This document shows, piece by piece, positions 17,466 to 27,727 of a stretch of 45,196 nucleotides of DNA; position 1 is the first letter of the stretch; each line of letters opens with the position of its first letter. The notes below the pieces were generated by a model. The model was not told the DNA's origin, ran no database searches, and was given only the letters and a program-made list of their open reading frames with translations. The stretch is from Singulisphaera sp. GP187 (lineage in GTDB: Bacteria; Chloroflexota; Chloroflexia; Chloroflexales; Roseiflexaceae): positions 1-45,196 of the forward strand of contig CALQBW020000007.1 of the NCBI GenBank assembly GCA_943328915.2. Direction: 5' to 3'. The translations under genes were made by a program, and so were the position numbers.

Positions 17466-19034
17466 ATGGCCGTAGCAGCAAACGATATTTATCAGCGTCT
17501 GCTGAAAAGCATTCAAGAAGGTACCGACGCCCAACCTCGTATGATGAACGTCGGTACGGTGATTTCGGTCGGTGACGGTGTGGCACGTATTAGTGGCCTC
17601 GAACAAGTCATGGCAGCCGAATTGCTCGAATTCCCTGTGCAAGCAGGGCGGAGCGAAGCAGTGTTCGGTATCGCCTTGAACCTCGAACGCGATACGGTCA
17701 GCGCCATCGTGTTGGGTGATTACCTTTCGATTCAAGAAGGGGATCAAGTCAACGCCACCGGACGTATTATTTCTGTGCCCGTCGGGCAAGGTTTGGTCGG
17801 TCGCGTGGTGAACGCGCTCGGGCAACCCATCGACGGCAAAGGTGCGATTCACAGTGACGTACTCCGTCCGGTCGAACGTATCGCCCCAGGAGTGATGGAT
17901 CGTCAATCGGTCAACGAGCCGGTGCAAACCGGTGTGATTGCCATTGACGCAATGATTCCGATTGGCCGTGGCCAACGTGAGCTCATCATCGGTGATCGCC
18001 AAACGGGTAAAACCGCCGTGACCATCGATACCATCATCAATCAAAAAGGCAAGGGCCTTTATTGTATCTATGTGGCTATCGGTCAAAAGCGAGCCCAAGT
18101 AGCCCAAATTGTGGGCTACCTCGAACGCTTCGGTGCCATGGAATACACCACGGTTGTGGCTGCCACTGCATCAGAATCAGCTGCGTTGCAATATATTGCA
18201 CCATATGCTGGTTGTGCTATCGGTGAAGAAGTGATGGAAAACGGCGTGACCATCAACGGCGAAGAAATTCGCGATGCATTGATTATCTACGACGACCTTT
18301 CCAAGCATGCCACCGCCTATCGTCAAGTCTCGTTGTTGCTCCGCCGCCCTCCCGGCCGCGAAGCCTACCCGGGCGACGTCTTTTATTTGCACTCCCGCTT
18401 GCTCGAACGCGCAGCGCGCTTGAGTGACGCAAAAGGCGGCGGTTCGTTGACGGCATTGCCTATCATCGAAACCCAAGCCAACGACGTGTCAGCCTATATT
18501 CCGACCAACGTGATTTCGATTACGGACGGTCAGTTGTTCCTCGAATCAGACTTGTTCAATGCAGGTATTCGCCCAGCGTTGAACATCGGTCTTTCGGTAT
18601 CACGTGTGGGCACATCGGCCATGACCCGTGCCATGCGATCGGTCGCAGACCGCCTCAAGCTCGACTTGGCGCAGTTCCGCGATTTGGCCGCATTTGCACA
18701 GTTCGCATCGGACTTGGACGCAAACACCCGCGCCCAGCTCGATCGTGGTTCACGTTTGCAAGAAGCCCTCAAGCAACCCCAATTCCAACCAATGCCGCTC
18801 GAAGACCAAGTGATGGTGCTTTTTGCCGCCACCAACGGGTATTGTGATGCGGTACCAGTTGCAGCGATTGGTCAATGGAAGGTTGAGTTCTTTCAGTTCA
18901 TGCATACCGTGCACCCAGACGTCTGCAAAGGCATTTACGATACCCGGCTTGACCGCAAATTCCCGTCTGCCGAAATCAAATCAGCGCTCGAAAAAGCGAT
19001 TGTTGACTTCAATCAGACCAGTAACTTTGCCTGA
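17466..19034 (+). CDS. atpA: ATP synthase F1 subunit alpha
   Basis: This 522-residue non-catalytic nucleotide-binding subunit has the beta-barrel start '[16 protein letters not shown]', Walker A 'GDRQTGKTA' (about residue 176), and '[10 protein letters not shown]' as the Walker B region. It also has '[28 protein letters not shown]' in conserved pieces, and the arginine-finger region '[12 protein letters not shown]'. The ATG at 17466 has TTGAGG upstream; a GTG nine bases earlier is in frame but lies within the SD spacing. Length is typical. Confidence 0.98.
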   Translation: MAVAANDIYQRLLKSIQEGTDAQPRMMNVGTVISVGDGVARISGLEQVMAAELLEFPVQAGRSEAVFGIALNLERDTVSAIVLGDYLSIQEGDQVNATGRIISVPVGQGLVGRVVNALGQPIDGKGAIHSDVLRPVERIAPGVMDRQSVNEPVQTGVIAIDAMIPIGRGQRELIIGDRQTGKTAVTIDTIINQKGKGLYCIYVAIGQKRAQVAQIVGYLERFGAMEYTTVVAATASESAALQYIAPYAGCAIGEEVMENGVTINGEEIRDALIIYDDLSKHATAYRQVSLLLRRPPGREAYPGDVFYLHSRLLERAARLSDAKGGGSLTALPIIETQANDVSAYIPTNVISITDGQLFLESDLFNAGIRPALNIGLSVSRVGTSAMTRAMRSVADRLKLDLAQFRDLAAFAQFASDLDANTRAQLDRGSRLQEALKQPQFQPMPLEDQVMVLFAATNGYCDAVPVAAIGQWKVEFFQFMHTVHPDVCKGIYDTRLDRKFPSAEIKSALEKAIVDFNQTSNFA

Positions 19035-19096
19035 TAGGTCACTGTTGGTGACGCAAGGCAACACGCGTTCCCATCTAGAAACGGAAGAGGGAAACG

Positions 19097-19978
19097 GTGC
19101 CAAGTACACGTGAAATTCGCCGACGTATTCGCTCTGTGCGCAACTTAGCGCAAATTACGCGCGCCATGGAGATGGTCTCGGCGTCGAAAATGCGTCGTGC
19201 CCAACGCAACGTGCTCGCTACCCGGCCGTATGCCGACCGACTCCGCGATGTCATGAGTAGCTTGATGGAAGGCACAGGCGGTAGCCACAAAGGTACTCTG
19301 CTCGAAGTCCGTGCTGAAGTCAAAAACGTCGCGTTGATTCTCATCACACCCGATCGTGGTTTGGCTGGTAGCTTGGTTGCCAATATTTTGCGCCGCACGG
19401 CTCGTTTCATCATTGATGAAAAAGCCAAAGGGCGCAACGTGAAAGTCCTGGCTATCGGGAAAAAAGGGCGCGACTTCTTGAATCGTAGTGGTCAAGACTT
19501 ATTGGCCGAGGTAACCAAGCTGGGTGACAATCCGAAGCTCGCCGATATCCTCGGTGTGTCGACCAATGTCATTCAAGGCTTTTTGAAGAGCGAATTCGAC
19601 GAGGCGTATATCGTCTATAGTCAGTTCGTGAATACGCTGGTACAACGCCCGGCAGTACGACGGATTTTGCCGGTGGAAGCCGACCAAAACACCACCGCAC
19701 CTGCGTCTGCAAGTAGCAACTTCAACTACGAACCCGATGAGGATGTCGTATTGAAGGATCTGCTGCCCCGCTTTGCCGAGGTGCAAATCTATCAAGCGTT
19801 ACTAGAAGCTATTGCTAGCGAGCATAGCGCCCGCATGGTGGCAATGCGAAATGCCACAGATAACGCAAAAGATCTACGCCGCGAATTGTCCTTGACGTAC
19901 AACAAAACCCGTCAAGCCAATATCACCAAGGAAGTCTCTGAGATTGCCTCGGGAGCGGTTGCCCTCGCAGATAGTTGA
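19097..19978 (+). CDS. atpG: ATP synthase F1 subunit gamma
   Basis: This 293-residue central shaft subunit starts with GTG at 19097 after AGAGGG. The N-terminal helix '[20 protein letters not shown]' with '[10 protein letters not shown]' and the C-terminal helix '[19 protein letters not shown]' with '[17 protein letters not shown]' are the two coiled-coil arms that turn inside the alpha3beta3 head. '[18 protein letters not shown]' is the conserved globular core. Located between atpA and atpD as usual. Confidence 0.97.
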   Translation: MPSTREIRRRIRSVRNLAQITRAMEMVSASKMRRAQRNVLATRPYADRLRDVMSSLMEGTGGSHKGTLLEVRAEVKNVALILITPDRGLAGSLVANILRRTARFIIDEKAKGRNVKVLAIGKKGRDFLNRSGQDLLAEVTKLGDNPKLADILGVSTNVIQGFLKSEFDEAYIVYSQFVNTLVQRPAVRRILPVEADQNTTAPASASSNFNYEPDEDVVLKDLLPRFAEVQIYQALLEAIASEHSARMVAMRNATDNAKDLRRELSLTYNKTRQANITKEVSEIASGAVALADS

Positions 19979-19996
19979 TGTCTGCGTGTGGTCTGA

Positions 19997-21439
<1,443 letters not shown>

Positions 21440-21459
21440 TCCCATAGGGAGGAGCCGAG

Positions 21460-21870
21460 ATGCCATTACATCTCGAAATTGTCACGGCTGAACGCCTTGT
21501 CCTATCGGATGATGTCGATCAGGTCAATGCGCCGACCAAAGATGGCCGGGTGGGGATTTTGCCTCGCCACATGCCGTTGATTACGGTGTTAACCGAAGGC
21601 GAATTGAGTATCATCAAGAACGGGGTTCGCACCGAATTTGCCGTCTTTGGCGGTTTTATGGTGGTACTCCCCGACCGGGTGACTATTTTGGCTGATTCGT
21701 GCGACCGCTCTGACGAAATCGACCTTGACCGCGCCGAAGAAGCCCGTCAACGCGCCGAAGAACGCATTGCCCAACGCAAGTCTGACCAAGATATGATCCA
21801 AGCCGAAGCAGAATTGCGCCGTGCCTTGATGCAAATTCGTATTGCACAAACAAAGCGTAATAATTCCTAG
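21460..21870 (+). CDS. atpC: ATP synthase F1 subunit epsilon
   Basis: This 136-residue protein has the N-terminal beta-sandwich ('LHLEIVTAERLVLSDDVDQV', 'GRVGILPRHMPLITVL') and the C-terminal helical hairpin rich in Ala, Arg and Glu ('DRAEEARQRAEERIAQRK') that can inhibit ATP hydrolysis. GGGAGG precedes the ATG. It is the last operon gene and is followed directly by a strong terminator. Confidence 0.97.
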   Translation: MPLHLEIVTAERLVLSDDVDQVNAPTKDGRVGILPRHMPLITVLTEGELSIIKNGVRTEFAVFGGFMVVLPDRVTILADSCDRSDEIDLDRAEEARQRAEERIAQRKSDQDMIQAEAELRRALMQIRIAQTKRNNS

Positions 21871-21876
21871 GATTGT

Positions 21877-21915
21877 ACGACGCCCGGTACATATGTACCG
21901 GGCGTCGTGTTTTTT
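21877..21915 (+). terminator. Intrinsic terminator of the atp operon
   Basis: A perfect palindrome of 32 bases (ACGACGCCCGGTACAT and its complement, 21877-21908) is followed by GTTTTTT. It separates the ATP synthase operon from mreB. Confidence 0.93.
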
Positions 21916-21931
21916 AGCATTTTTGTTCCTA

Positions 21932-21940
21932 TGGTACAAT
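21932..21940 (+). promoter_or_regulatory. Extended -10 promoter of the mreB operon
   Basis: TGG-TACAAT lies 48 bases before the mreB ATG, just after the atp terminator, with no good -35 hexamer. Confidence 0.6.
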
Positions 21941-21987
21941 AAACATATTAAATTACGTTGTTTGCAAAGATTGGATGCGGATACGCT

Positions 21988-22998
21988 ATGGCCCGCAAAA
22001 TAGGTATTGACCTCGGTACAGCGAATGTGCTTGTGTATGTGCGCAATCGTGGCATTGTGCTATCAGAGCCATCAGTAGTAGCCATTTCTACCAGAGATAA
22101 CCGCATAAAAGCGGTCGGATCTGATGCGTTGGCGATGCTTGGTCGTGAACCAGAGAGTATCGAAGTTGTGCGCCCCATGCGGAATGGTGTGATAGCTGAC
22201 TACGATATCACCGAAGCAATGCTCAAACATTACATCAGCAAAACAAATGGTCGATTTAGTCTCAGCAAACCTGATGTTATGATTAGCATCCCCGCTGGCA
22301 TTACTTCGGTCGAAATGCGCGCAGTGCGTGAAGCAGCGTTGGCTGCTGGTGCCCGCCGGGCCTATTTAATTCGTGAATCCTTGGCTGCTGCTATCGGCGC
22401 AAACATCCCAATCGCCAAACCATCGGGCAACATGATTATTGACATCGGTGGTGGCACCACCGAAGTCGCCGTGATTTCGCTCAACGACATCGTAGCGTGG
22501 AGCTCCGTGCGTGTGGGTGGTAATCGTTTTGACGATGCCATCATGCAATATATCAAGCGCAAATACAACCTCATGATTGGCGAGCGCATGGCCGAAAGCG
22601 TCAAAATCGAAATTGGATCGGCCATGATTATGAGTCGCCCCCTCCAGATGCAAGTCCGTGGGCGTGATCAAGTCGCTGGCTTGCCGCGTACCATCGAAAT
22701 GAATTCCACCGAAATAACCGAGGCAATCCAAGAACCACTTGAGCAAGTAATCAATGCAGTGCGCCGTGTGCTTGCCGAAACCCCCCCTGCCCTCGCCGAA
22801 GACCTTATCGATAAAGGCATGGTCATGACGGGTGGTGGTTCAATGCTTCGCGGTATCAATGATTTGTTGACCGAAGTTACGGGTGTGCCGTGTTATGTGG
22901 CTGACCAACCAGCCAATTGTGTGGCGATTGGCACTGGTATGGCACTCGAATATCTAGACGTCCTCCACGATAGCCTTTCTGGCGATGAATTGAATTAA
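21988..22998 (+). CDS. mreB: MreB/Mbl actin-like cell-shape protein
   Basis: This 336-residue bacterial actin polymerises at the membrane and directs cell-wall synthesis. '[15 protein letters not shown]' is phosphate loop 1, '[16 protein letters not shown]' is phosphate loop 2, and '[14 protein letters not shown]' is the adenosine motif. I start at ATG 21988, giving '[11 protein letters not shown]'; the longer in-frame TTG at 21958 has no support. No mreC, mreD or rodA follows. Instead, four unrelated genes run in the same direction with tiny gaps or overlaps. Confidence 0.95.
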   Translation: MARKIGIDLGTANVLVYVRNRGIVLSEPSVVAISTRDNRIKAVGSDALAMLGREPESIEVVRPMRNGVIADYDITEAMLKHYISKTNGRFSLSKPDVMISIPAGITSVEMRAVREAALAAGARRAYLIRESLAAAIGANIPIAKPSGNMIIDIGGGTTEVAVISLNDIVAWSSVRVGGNRFDDAIMQYIKRKYNLMIGERMAESVKIEIGSAMIMSRPLQMQVRGRDQVAGLPRTIEMNSTEITEAIQEPLEQVINAVRRVLAETPPALAEDLIDKGMVMTGGGSMLRGINDLLTEVTGVPCYVADQPANCVAIGTGMALEYLDVLHDSLSGDELN

Positions 22999-23004
22999 GT
23001 AGGC

Positions 23005-23697
23005 ATGGAACAACACTTGAATCCGCCCGCCAAGGGCTTGGTCCTCGAAATCGGCAGTGGAGATAATCCAAATCCACGGGCCGATATTCTTGTAGACAAA
23101 TTTTTGTTTGATAACACCGAGCGTGGTGGCAATATTGTAATTGATCGTCCAATTGTCGTGGCCGATGCGCATCATTTACCATTCAAAGATGGTGCGTTCG
23201 CCTACACTATCTGTTCACACATCCTCGAACACATGGATGATCCGTTGCAGTTTGTCTCTGAACTGACGCGCGTGTCACAGGCAGGGTATATCCAAAGCCC
23301 CTCCGAAATCGCCGAACGTACCTTCCATTGGTCGTTTCACCGTTGGTATGTGAATTTGATTGGTGACAAGATTATTTTGCACCCGCGGGAACCCGAAGAA
23401 CCATTTGGGGAATTTTTTGATTATTTATATGCGCACAATCCTGCCTACTACCTGTTCCAACGCAGTATGCCACATTTGTTTTGGGTCGAAAAAGAATGGC
23501 ATGGTACGCTTACGGTCGAAGTCCACGATAAATCACCCCTCGACTTCCATGATGTCGAAAAACTCAAAACAATGGTGGCGCCTCGCATGGGGACGTTGCG
23601 CTTGATCGGCTTATTAATTGCGAGTGATGTTGGCCGCAAAATCCCGGCTAGTTGGCGGGCGCGAGTACGGCGGATGTTGGGTCGCAGCTACCTCTAG
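23005..23697 (+). CDS. SAM-dependent methyltransferase (class I, type 11-like)
   Basis: This 230-residue protein has methyltransferase motif I 'VLEIGSGDNPNP' (residues 13-24) and motif IV-like 'AYTICSHILEHMDDPLQFV' with the H(I)LEH string of ubiE/type-11 enzymes. The C-terminal half contains 'FHWSFHRWYV' and a basic end ('ASWRARVRRMLGRSYL') that could sit at the membrane surface. It starts 6 bases after the mreB stop, implying coupling. The substrate is unknown; similar enzymes occur in cell-surface polysaccharide or lipid pathways, which would suit the mreB context. Confidence 0.85.
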   Translation: MEQHLNPPAKGLVLEIGSGDNPNPRADILVDKFLFDNTERGGNIVIDRPIVVADAHHLPFKDGAFAYTICSHILEHMDDPLQFVSELTRVSQAGYIQSPSEIAERTFHWSFHRWYVNLIGDKIILHPREPEEPFGEFFDYLYAHNPAYYLFQRSMPHLFWVEKEWHGTLTVEVHDKSPLDFHDVEKLKTMVAPRMGTLRLIGLLIASDVGRKIPASWRARVRRMLGRSYL

Positions 23698-23706
23698 GAA
23701 TTGGTT

Positions 23707-24183
23707 ATGGTCGTCCATTTGATAAAATCAGCTCGGCGCACCACCGTCAGTTATGTGGCGACACCGCTTGTGGTGTCGCCGAATTATGCATTGGTGCGTG
23801 CACATTGGACTCGGCCAGCGGTAGACCTCGGCTACATACAATTTGCTCCTGGGGATATCCTCGATGAGCATTTTTATGTGGATAAATGGTATTCTATTTT
23901 CGCAGTGTATCAGTCAAGTGGTCATTTACGCGGTTGGTATTGTAATGTTTCACGCCCGGCGGTTATAACGGCTACGACGATTCAATCCCATGATCTCGAA
24001 CTTGATTTATTTGTTAGCCCCGACTGCCAGCACGTACAACGCCTCGATATCGATGAATACGAGGCGCAACAATATCAAATTAAAGACCCAGGCACCTATC
24101 AGGCAGGCTGGGGGGCATTGGCGCAACTCGAAGCATTGGTGCAATCAGGGCGGGCACCGTTTGACATAAAGGACCGTTCATGA
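23707..24183 (+). CDS. DUF402 (FomD/Ntdp-like) protein
   Basis: This 158-residue protein matches the DUF402 family, which includes nucleoside tri/diphosphate phosphatases and FomD. Conserved features are a 'DKWYSIFAVYQSSG' strand, the metal-site-like 'RGWYCNVSRPA', and the acidic 'DLELDLFVSPD' and 'RLDIDEYEAQ' stretches that bind divalent cations in known members. I use ATG 23707, 7 bases after AGGA. The stop overlaps the next ATG as ATGA (24180-24183). Its role in this operon is unknown; hydrolysis of a nucleotide metabolite is the most likely activity. Confidence 0.82.
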   Translation: MVVHLIKSARRTTVSYVATPLVVSPNYALVRAHWTRPAVDLGYIQFAPGDILDEHFYVDKWYSIFAVYQSSGHLRGWYCNVSRPAVITATTIQSHDLELDLFVSPDCQHVQRLDIDEYEAQQYQIKDPGTYQAGWGALAQLEALVQSGRAPFDIKDRS

Positions 24184-25292
24184 GCCAGACGTTGGGCATA
24201 GGTCTCGTTGGGTACGGGGCGATTGGTCGCTTGCATGCAACGGTGTTGCAATTGGTCCCGCAAATCTACCCGTCGCTGCAATTTCGTCCCCAGCTCCGAG
24301 CGATTTGTGCCGGCGGTCAGCGGAGTCAAGCCAATGCCTTTCGCGATTACCCCGATATCCCCCAAATCGAATTCCCCGCCATGTTGGCAGACCCGCAGAT
24401 TGAGATAATCGCTATCTGTACACCGACAGGGGCACATGCGGAGCAAGTTCGCCTAGCGTTATCGGCGGGGAAGCATGTCATGTGTGAAAAACCATTGACT
24501 GTCGAACCTGCTATATCCGCGTCATTAGTCAACTTAGCCGCTACCCAACAACGGCTGCTCGTGCTCAATCACCACTTTCGGCGAATTCCTGCATTAGCAG
24601 AGGCTCAACGGCGAATTACACAAGGCCAAATGGGGGATGCGATAAGTGCCCACTTGCGCTACTTTCGGAGCAGTAATGTCCGAGCGGACCGCCCATTGAC
24701 GTGGCGGTTTGCCGGTACCACCGGCGGGGTGTTGGTTGATTTAGGATCACATCTAATCGATTTATGCCATTTCTTGTTTCAAAGCCCAATCGTGCGTGTC
24801 CAAGCTGAATTGCGTACGGTCATTGCCGAACGCCCCGATGTGAACGGTGTGTTGACTACCGTTGAGAGCGATGATGTCGCGTGGTTGACCGCCCAATTGG
24901 CAAATGGAATGCGGGTGACCATCGAAGCTTCCAAAATGGTCCCCGGTGCCGCAGATGACATCCGTGTCGAGGCGTATGGCACTGCGGGGAGTATCGTTTT
25001 TGATATGCAAGCAGTAAATACCCTGCAAATGGGCACGGCAACTCATCCCGCCGCCATGCAACGCACGCAAATCTGGAATCAACAACAGCCTGCAGCGAAC
25101 TTGCCGGGTGCAGAAACCCCAACGGGACTAATGGGGTGGCATGCTGCGGCATGGGAGTCGCTGTTGGCATCACTCGCTGGTGAGGTGCGAGATGTCTGTG
25201 ATGGTGCGGCTGGCCTCTTGGTTGACCAAGTAATTACGGCGGCGCGCATGAGTGCTGCAAATGCAAATCAATGGTGTGAGGTGGTACGATGA
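24180..25292 (+). CDS. Gfo/Idh/MocA-family oxidoreductase
   Basis: This 370-residue NAD(P)-dependent dehydrogenase has the N-terminal Rossmann motif 'GLVGYGAIGRLHA' (residues 7-19), the 'CTPTGAHAEQV' loop and the family signature 'HVMCEKPLTVEP' with the catalytic-site lysine. The substrate-site helix start is 'GGVLVDLGSHLIDL', with the conserved Asp and His. Members oxidise or reduce sugars, inositol or sugar nucleotides. ATGA overlaps link it to the DUF402 gene before it and the methyltransferase after it (25289-25292). Confidence 0.92.
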   Translation: MSQTLGIGLVGYGAIGRLHATVLQLVPQIYPSLQFRPQLRAICAGGQRSQANAFRDYPDIPQIEFPAMLADPQIEIIAICTPTGAHAEQVRLALSAGKHVMCEKPLTVEPAISASLVNLAATQQRLLVLNHHFRRIPALAEAQRRITQGQMGDAISAHLRYFRSSNVRADRPLTWRFAGTTGGVLVDLGSHLIDLCHFLFQSPIVRVQAELRTVIAERPDVNGVLTTVESDDVAWLTAQLANGMRVTIEASKMVPGAADDIRVEAYGTAGSIVFDMQAVNTLQMGTATHPAAMQRTQIWNQQQPAANLPGAETPTGLMGWHAAAWESLLASLAGEVRDVCDGAAGLLVDQVITAARMSAANANQWCEVVR

Positions 25293-26164
25293 CTATTCCA
25301 TACGGCTGGCAATCAGCAGCGCTTGATTGGTTAACTATTTGGCGTGACATGTATGACCGCGAGCGTGCCCAAGGCGAAGCAACCACCCATCCTGAAATGG
25401 TACGAAGCGCTGACCAATATGCGACGGTGGCAGCTCGTTTTGCCCGAAATGTGAAGCGTGTAACCCAACCAGATTTATTTATGCAGTGGCTGTTACCGCA
25501 TCTCAATGCGGGTGATCGTGTCCTAGATATCGGCGCAGGGAGTGGTCGCTATGTGCCACCATTGACGGCAGCAGGGTGTGACGTGTTAGCTCTAGAACAT
25601 TCGCCAGCAATGCGGGAACAGATTGATTTGCTTGTCCAAACGTTACATTTACCGCATGTCACCACGATTGCCGAAACTTGGCCGACCGCACAGCCAATCA
25701 TCTGCGAGGTAGCTTTTGCGGCACATGTGTTGTATGCCGTCAGAGATATTGCGCCGTTTTTGATGGCGATGGATGCGGCCGCAACTAAATTATGTGCGGT
25801 GCTACTTGGATTGCGTCATCCGACGACAGCGGTGTTGCCATTGTGGCAGTCATGGCACGGTGCACCGCGCTTGCCGTTGCCTGCTGCCCATGAATGTTTG
25901 GCCGCCTTGGCGCAACTTGGTATCGCTGCCAACTTGACGATTCTCCCGGTGACCACCCCGACGAATTATGCGAGTGAAGCCGAGGCCGTTGCCGAGATGT
26001 GCTATCGTCTACGATTACCCTATGATGAATATCACACACAGCAAATTGCATCCCTCATCAAACGTGAGTGGAAGATGAGTGTTGGTGGCGAAGTGATTGT
26101 ACCTGTATTACCACCGCCAAATTGCGTGATTTGGTGGCAACCAACGCATTCGACCGTGGTATAA
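25289..26164 (+). CDS. SAM-dependent methyltransferase
   Basis: This 291-residue protein carries motif I 'DRVLDIGAGSGRYVPPL' (about residues 76-92) and 'VLALEHSPAMREQ', as in type-11/25 methyltransferases. The acceptor is not clear. The ATG overlaps the oxidoreductase stop by four bases. The TAA stop overlaps the TATAAT of a promoter for the next gene, so the mreB-linked operon ends here without a visible terminator. Confidence 0.85.
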   Translation: MTIPYGWQSAALDWLTIWRDMYDRERAQGEATTHPEMVRSADQYATVAARFARNVKRVTQPDLFMQWLLPHLNAGDRVLDIGAGSGRYVPPLTAAGCDVLALEHSPAMREQIDLLVQTLHLPHVTTIAETWPTAQPIICEVAFAAHVLYAVRDIAPFLMAMDAAATKLCAVLLGLRHPTTAVLPLWQSWHGAPRLPLPAAHECLAALAQLGIAANLTILPVTTPTNYASEAEAVAEMCYRLRLPYDEYHTQQIASLIKREWKMSVGGEVIVPVLPPPNCVIWWQPTHSTVV

Positions 26165-26165
26165 T
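26157..26165 (+). promoter_or_regulatory. Extended -10 promoter of the uracil-DNA glycosylase gene
   Basis: TGG-TATAAT is a perfect extended -10. The methyltransferase stop codon TAA lies inside it. The leader to the ATG at 26306 would be about 135 bases; I see no clear structure in it. Confidence 0.6.
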
Positions 26166-26305
26166 AAATTTGCATTTAACGCAAATAGTGCGTGATGGTA
26201 GGTATAGTAAACTTTGGTATAAGCTTGGCGCCTCATAAATGTGATGGATGTTTACGTTGTGACATCGCTACAAGGCGATTGGGAATAGGCACGGTGGGTA
26301 GATAG

Positions 26306-26878
26306 ATGGTAGGTACGGATTCACTCGCGTTGATTGCAGATGATATTCGTGGGTGTCGGGCATGCTCGCTGTGTGAGTCAGCCACACAGGCAGTGCCTGG
26401 TAGTGGTGCCGCAGATGCGCGGTTGCTGATTATTGGTGAAGCGCCAGGGGCGCATGAGGATGCAGCTGGTATGCCCTTTGTAGGCGCATCTGGCAAAGTC
26501 CTTGACAAATTGTTATTGTTGGCGGGATTAAATCGCGATACCTTGTTTATTGCAAATGTGGTCAAACATCGGCCACCGCAAAACCGCGATCCATTGCCTG
26601 CTGAAGTACACGCATGTGCGAGTTTCTTACAACGACAAATAGCAGTCATTAATCCGCTCTTCATTGTTCCATTGGGACGCCATGCCGCATCCCGTTGGAT
26701 TCCACATATCAAGATTAGTGCCGCACATGGAGTGCCGCAACACATTGCAAATCACATCGTAGTACCGATGTTTCATCCGGCAGCGGCATTGTACCAACCA
26801 AGGAATATGGCAGCGTTGGAAACTGATTTTCTGTTATTAGGTGAATTGTATCGCACAGTATTGCATAACGCAGGCTAA
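26306..26878 (+). CDS. Uracil-DNA glycosylase, family 4-like, with an altered Fe-S ligand
   Basis: This 190-residue protein matches the iron-sulfur uracil-DNA glycosylases that excise uracil from DNA. The CxxC pair is Cys17 and Cys20 ('GCRACSLC'). The active-site motif A is 'IGEAPGAHEDAAGMPFVG', the linker motif is 'NVVKHRPPQNRDP', and motif B is 'VVPMFHPAAAL' with the catalytic-loop His. In family 4 enzymes the linker reads KCRPP, with that Cys as the third cluster ligand and a Cys 16 residues later as the fourth. Here the third position is His88 and Cys104 is kept. The cluster may be His-coordinated or weakened. Start ATG 26306 follows GGTGGG. Confidence 0.88.
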   Translation: MVGTDSLALIADDIRGCRACSLCESATQAVPGSGAADARLLIIGEAPGAHEDAAGMPFVGASGKVLDKLLLLAGLNRDTLFIANVVKHRPPQNRDPLPAEVHACASFLQRQIAVINPLFIVPLGRHAASRWIPHIKISAAHGVPQHIANHIVVPMFHPAAALYQPRNMAALETDFLLLGELYRTVLHNAG

Positions 26879-26893
26879 AGAAAAGGAATTTGC

Positions 26894-27442
26894 ATGATGA
26901 AAACATACCAACTATCGGCGACCGGACGACGGAACGTCTTGTTGTTAATGATTGGTGCATGGTTGATTTGGATTTTTGCCATTTGGACATTTCAGTCGAC
27001 GTTAGCCATTAGTTATACCCCAGGGAAAATCCTTGATTCGTTACAAGCAGCGCTCGGGCAAGGGTTGACCGTTGATCGTACCGTTCCGGCTTTGTTTATG
27101 CTGGTATTAATGGTCGCTGCACCACTCACCATTTGGAATATAGCAATGGAATGGGTAGTGCGATATACACCTACCAGTGATGGATTGCGCTATGAAGCCT
27201 TTGGAATTAGTCTGTTGATTCCATGGAGCAACGTTAGTGATATTCGGGCAATCGATGCCGATAGTGACGAACCAAGCAACGAACTCCGACTTTCCAGCGA
27301 TCCGAGTACCCAAATTCGCAACCCCGTGTTGCGTTTGTTGCATGTGCAAGCGTATGGGCGTGTGGTGTTGCCCTTGTATGCCGGGATAGAACACCGCGAA
27401 GAGTTAATCTCCGAAATTCGTCAATTGGCAAATTTGAATTGA
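26894..27442 (+). CDS. Small membrane protein with a PH-like tail, function unknown
   Basis: This 182-residue protein has two membrane helices: about residues 14-35 ('NVLLLMIGAWLIWIFAIWTF') and about 65-87 ('ALFMLVLMVAAPLTIWNIAM'). After the second is a soluble C-terminal part beginning 'YTPTSDGLRYEAFGISLLIPW'. That stretch looks like the first strands of a bacterial PH-like (bPH/DUF304-type) domain ('G(L)...I PWSNVSDI'). I do not recognise a specific family. AAAAGGA precedes the ATG. It lies 15 bases after the glycosylase and is probably cotranscribed. Confidence 0.7.
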   Translation: MMKTYQLSATGRRNVLLLMIGAWLIWIFAIWTFQSTLAISYTPGKILDSLQAALGQGLTVDRTVPALFMLVLMVAAPLTIWNIAMEWVVRYTPTSDGLRYEAFGISLLIPWSNVSDIRAIDADSDEPSNELRLSSDPSTQIRNPVLRLLHVQAYGRVVLPLYAGIEHREELISEIRQLANLN

Positions 27443-27446
27443 TTTG

Positions 27447-27497
27447 CCATTGTATTCATAATGTTTCATTTGGTTTTGTGTGACCAAATACCAATGG
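27447..27497 (+). terminator. Nested weak hairpin after the membrane-protein gene
   Basis: CCATTG (27447-27452) pairs with CAATGG (27492-27497), and ATTTGG (27468-27473) pairs with CCAAAT (27484-27489). T-richness after the stem is modest. It could be a weak terminator. Confidence 0.3.
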
Positions 27498-27635
27498 TGT
27501 TTGATTCATTCGGGATAGATGGCAAGTTGGCGTGATCATTCAGCATACGGTACTAGTGACCACGATCTGTACGGTAATACCGTTTGGAATAGCAATACGT
27601 GTAGTATAAGAAAGAAAGGAAGCAAGTCAACGATT

Positions 27636-27681
27636 TTTGGTAAACGCCTCTGCATGCCGTTTGGCATCAGAAGCTACCAAA
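27636..27681 (+). promoter_or_regulatory. Leader hairpin upstream of the RNase J gene
   Basis: TTTGGTA (27636-27642) pairs with TACCAAA (27675-27681). Inside, ATGCC (27654-27658) pairs with GGCAT (27663-27667) around a GTTT loop, flanked by TCT/AGA. It ends 46 bases before the start codon, which itself has no good SD. A weak -10 (TATAAG, about 27605) lies upstream. The rest of 27443-27727 shows nothing else. Confidence 0.4.
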
Positions 27682-27727
27682 GTGGTAAGAGCAATCTCAC
27701 CAACAACGCGTTGATGTTGCATGTGAA

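Noticed and set aside
17379-18107. A 242-codon minus-strand frame opposite atpA
   Set aside because: Antisense to atpA, histidine-rich shadow of conserved codons.
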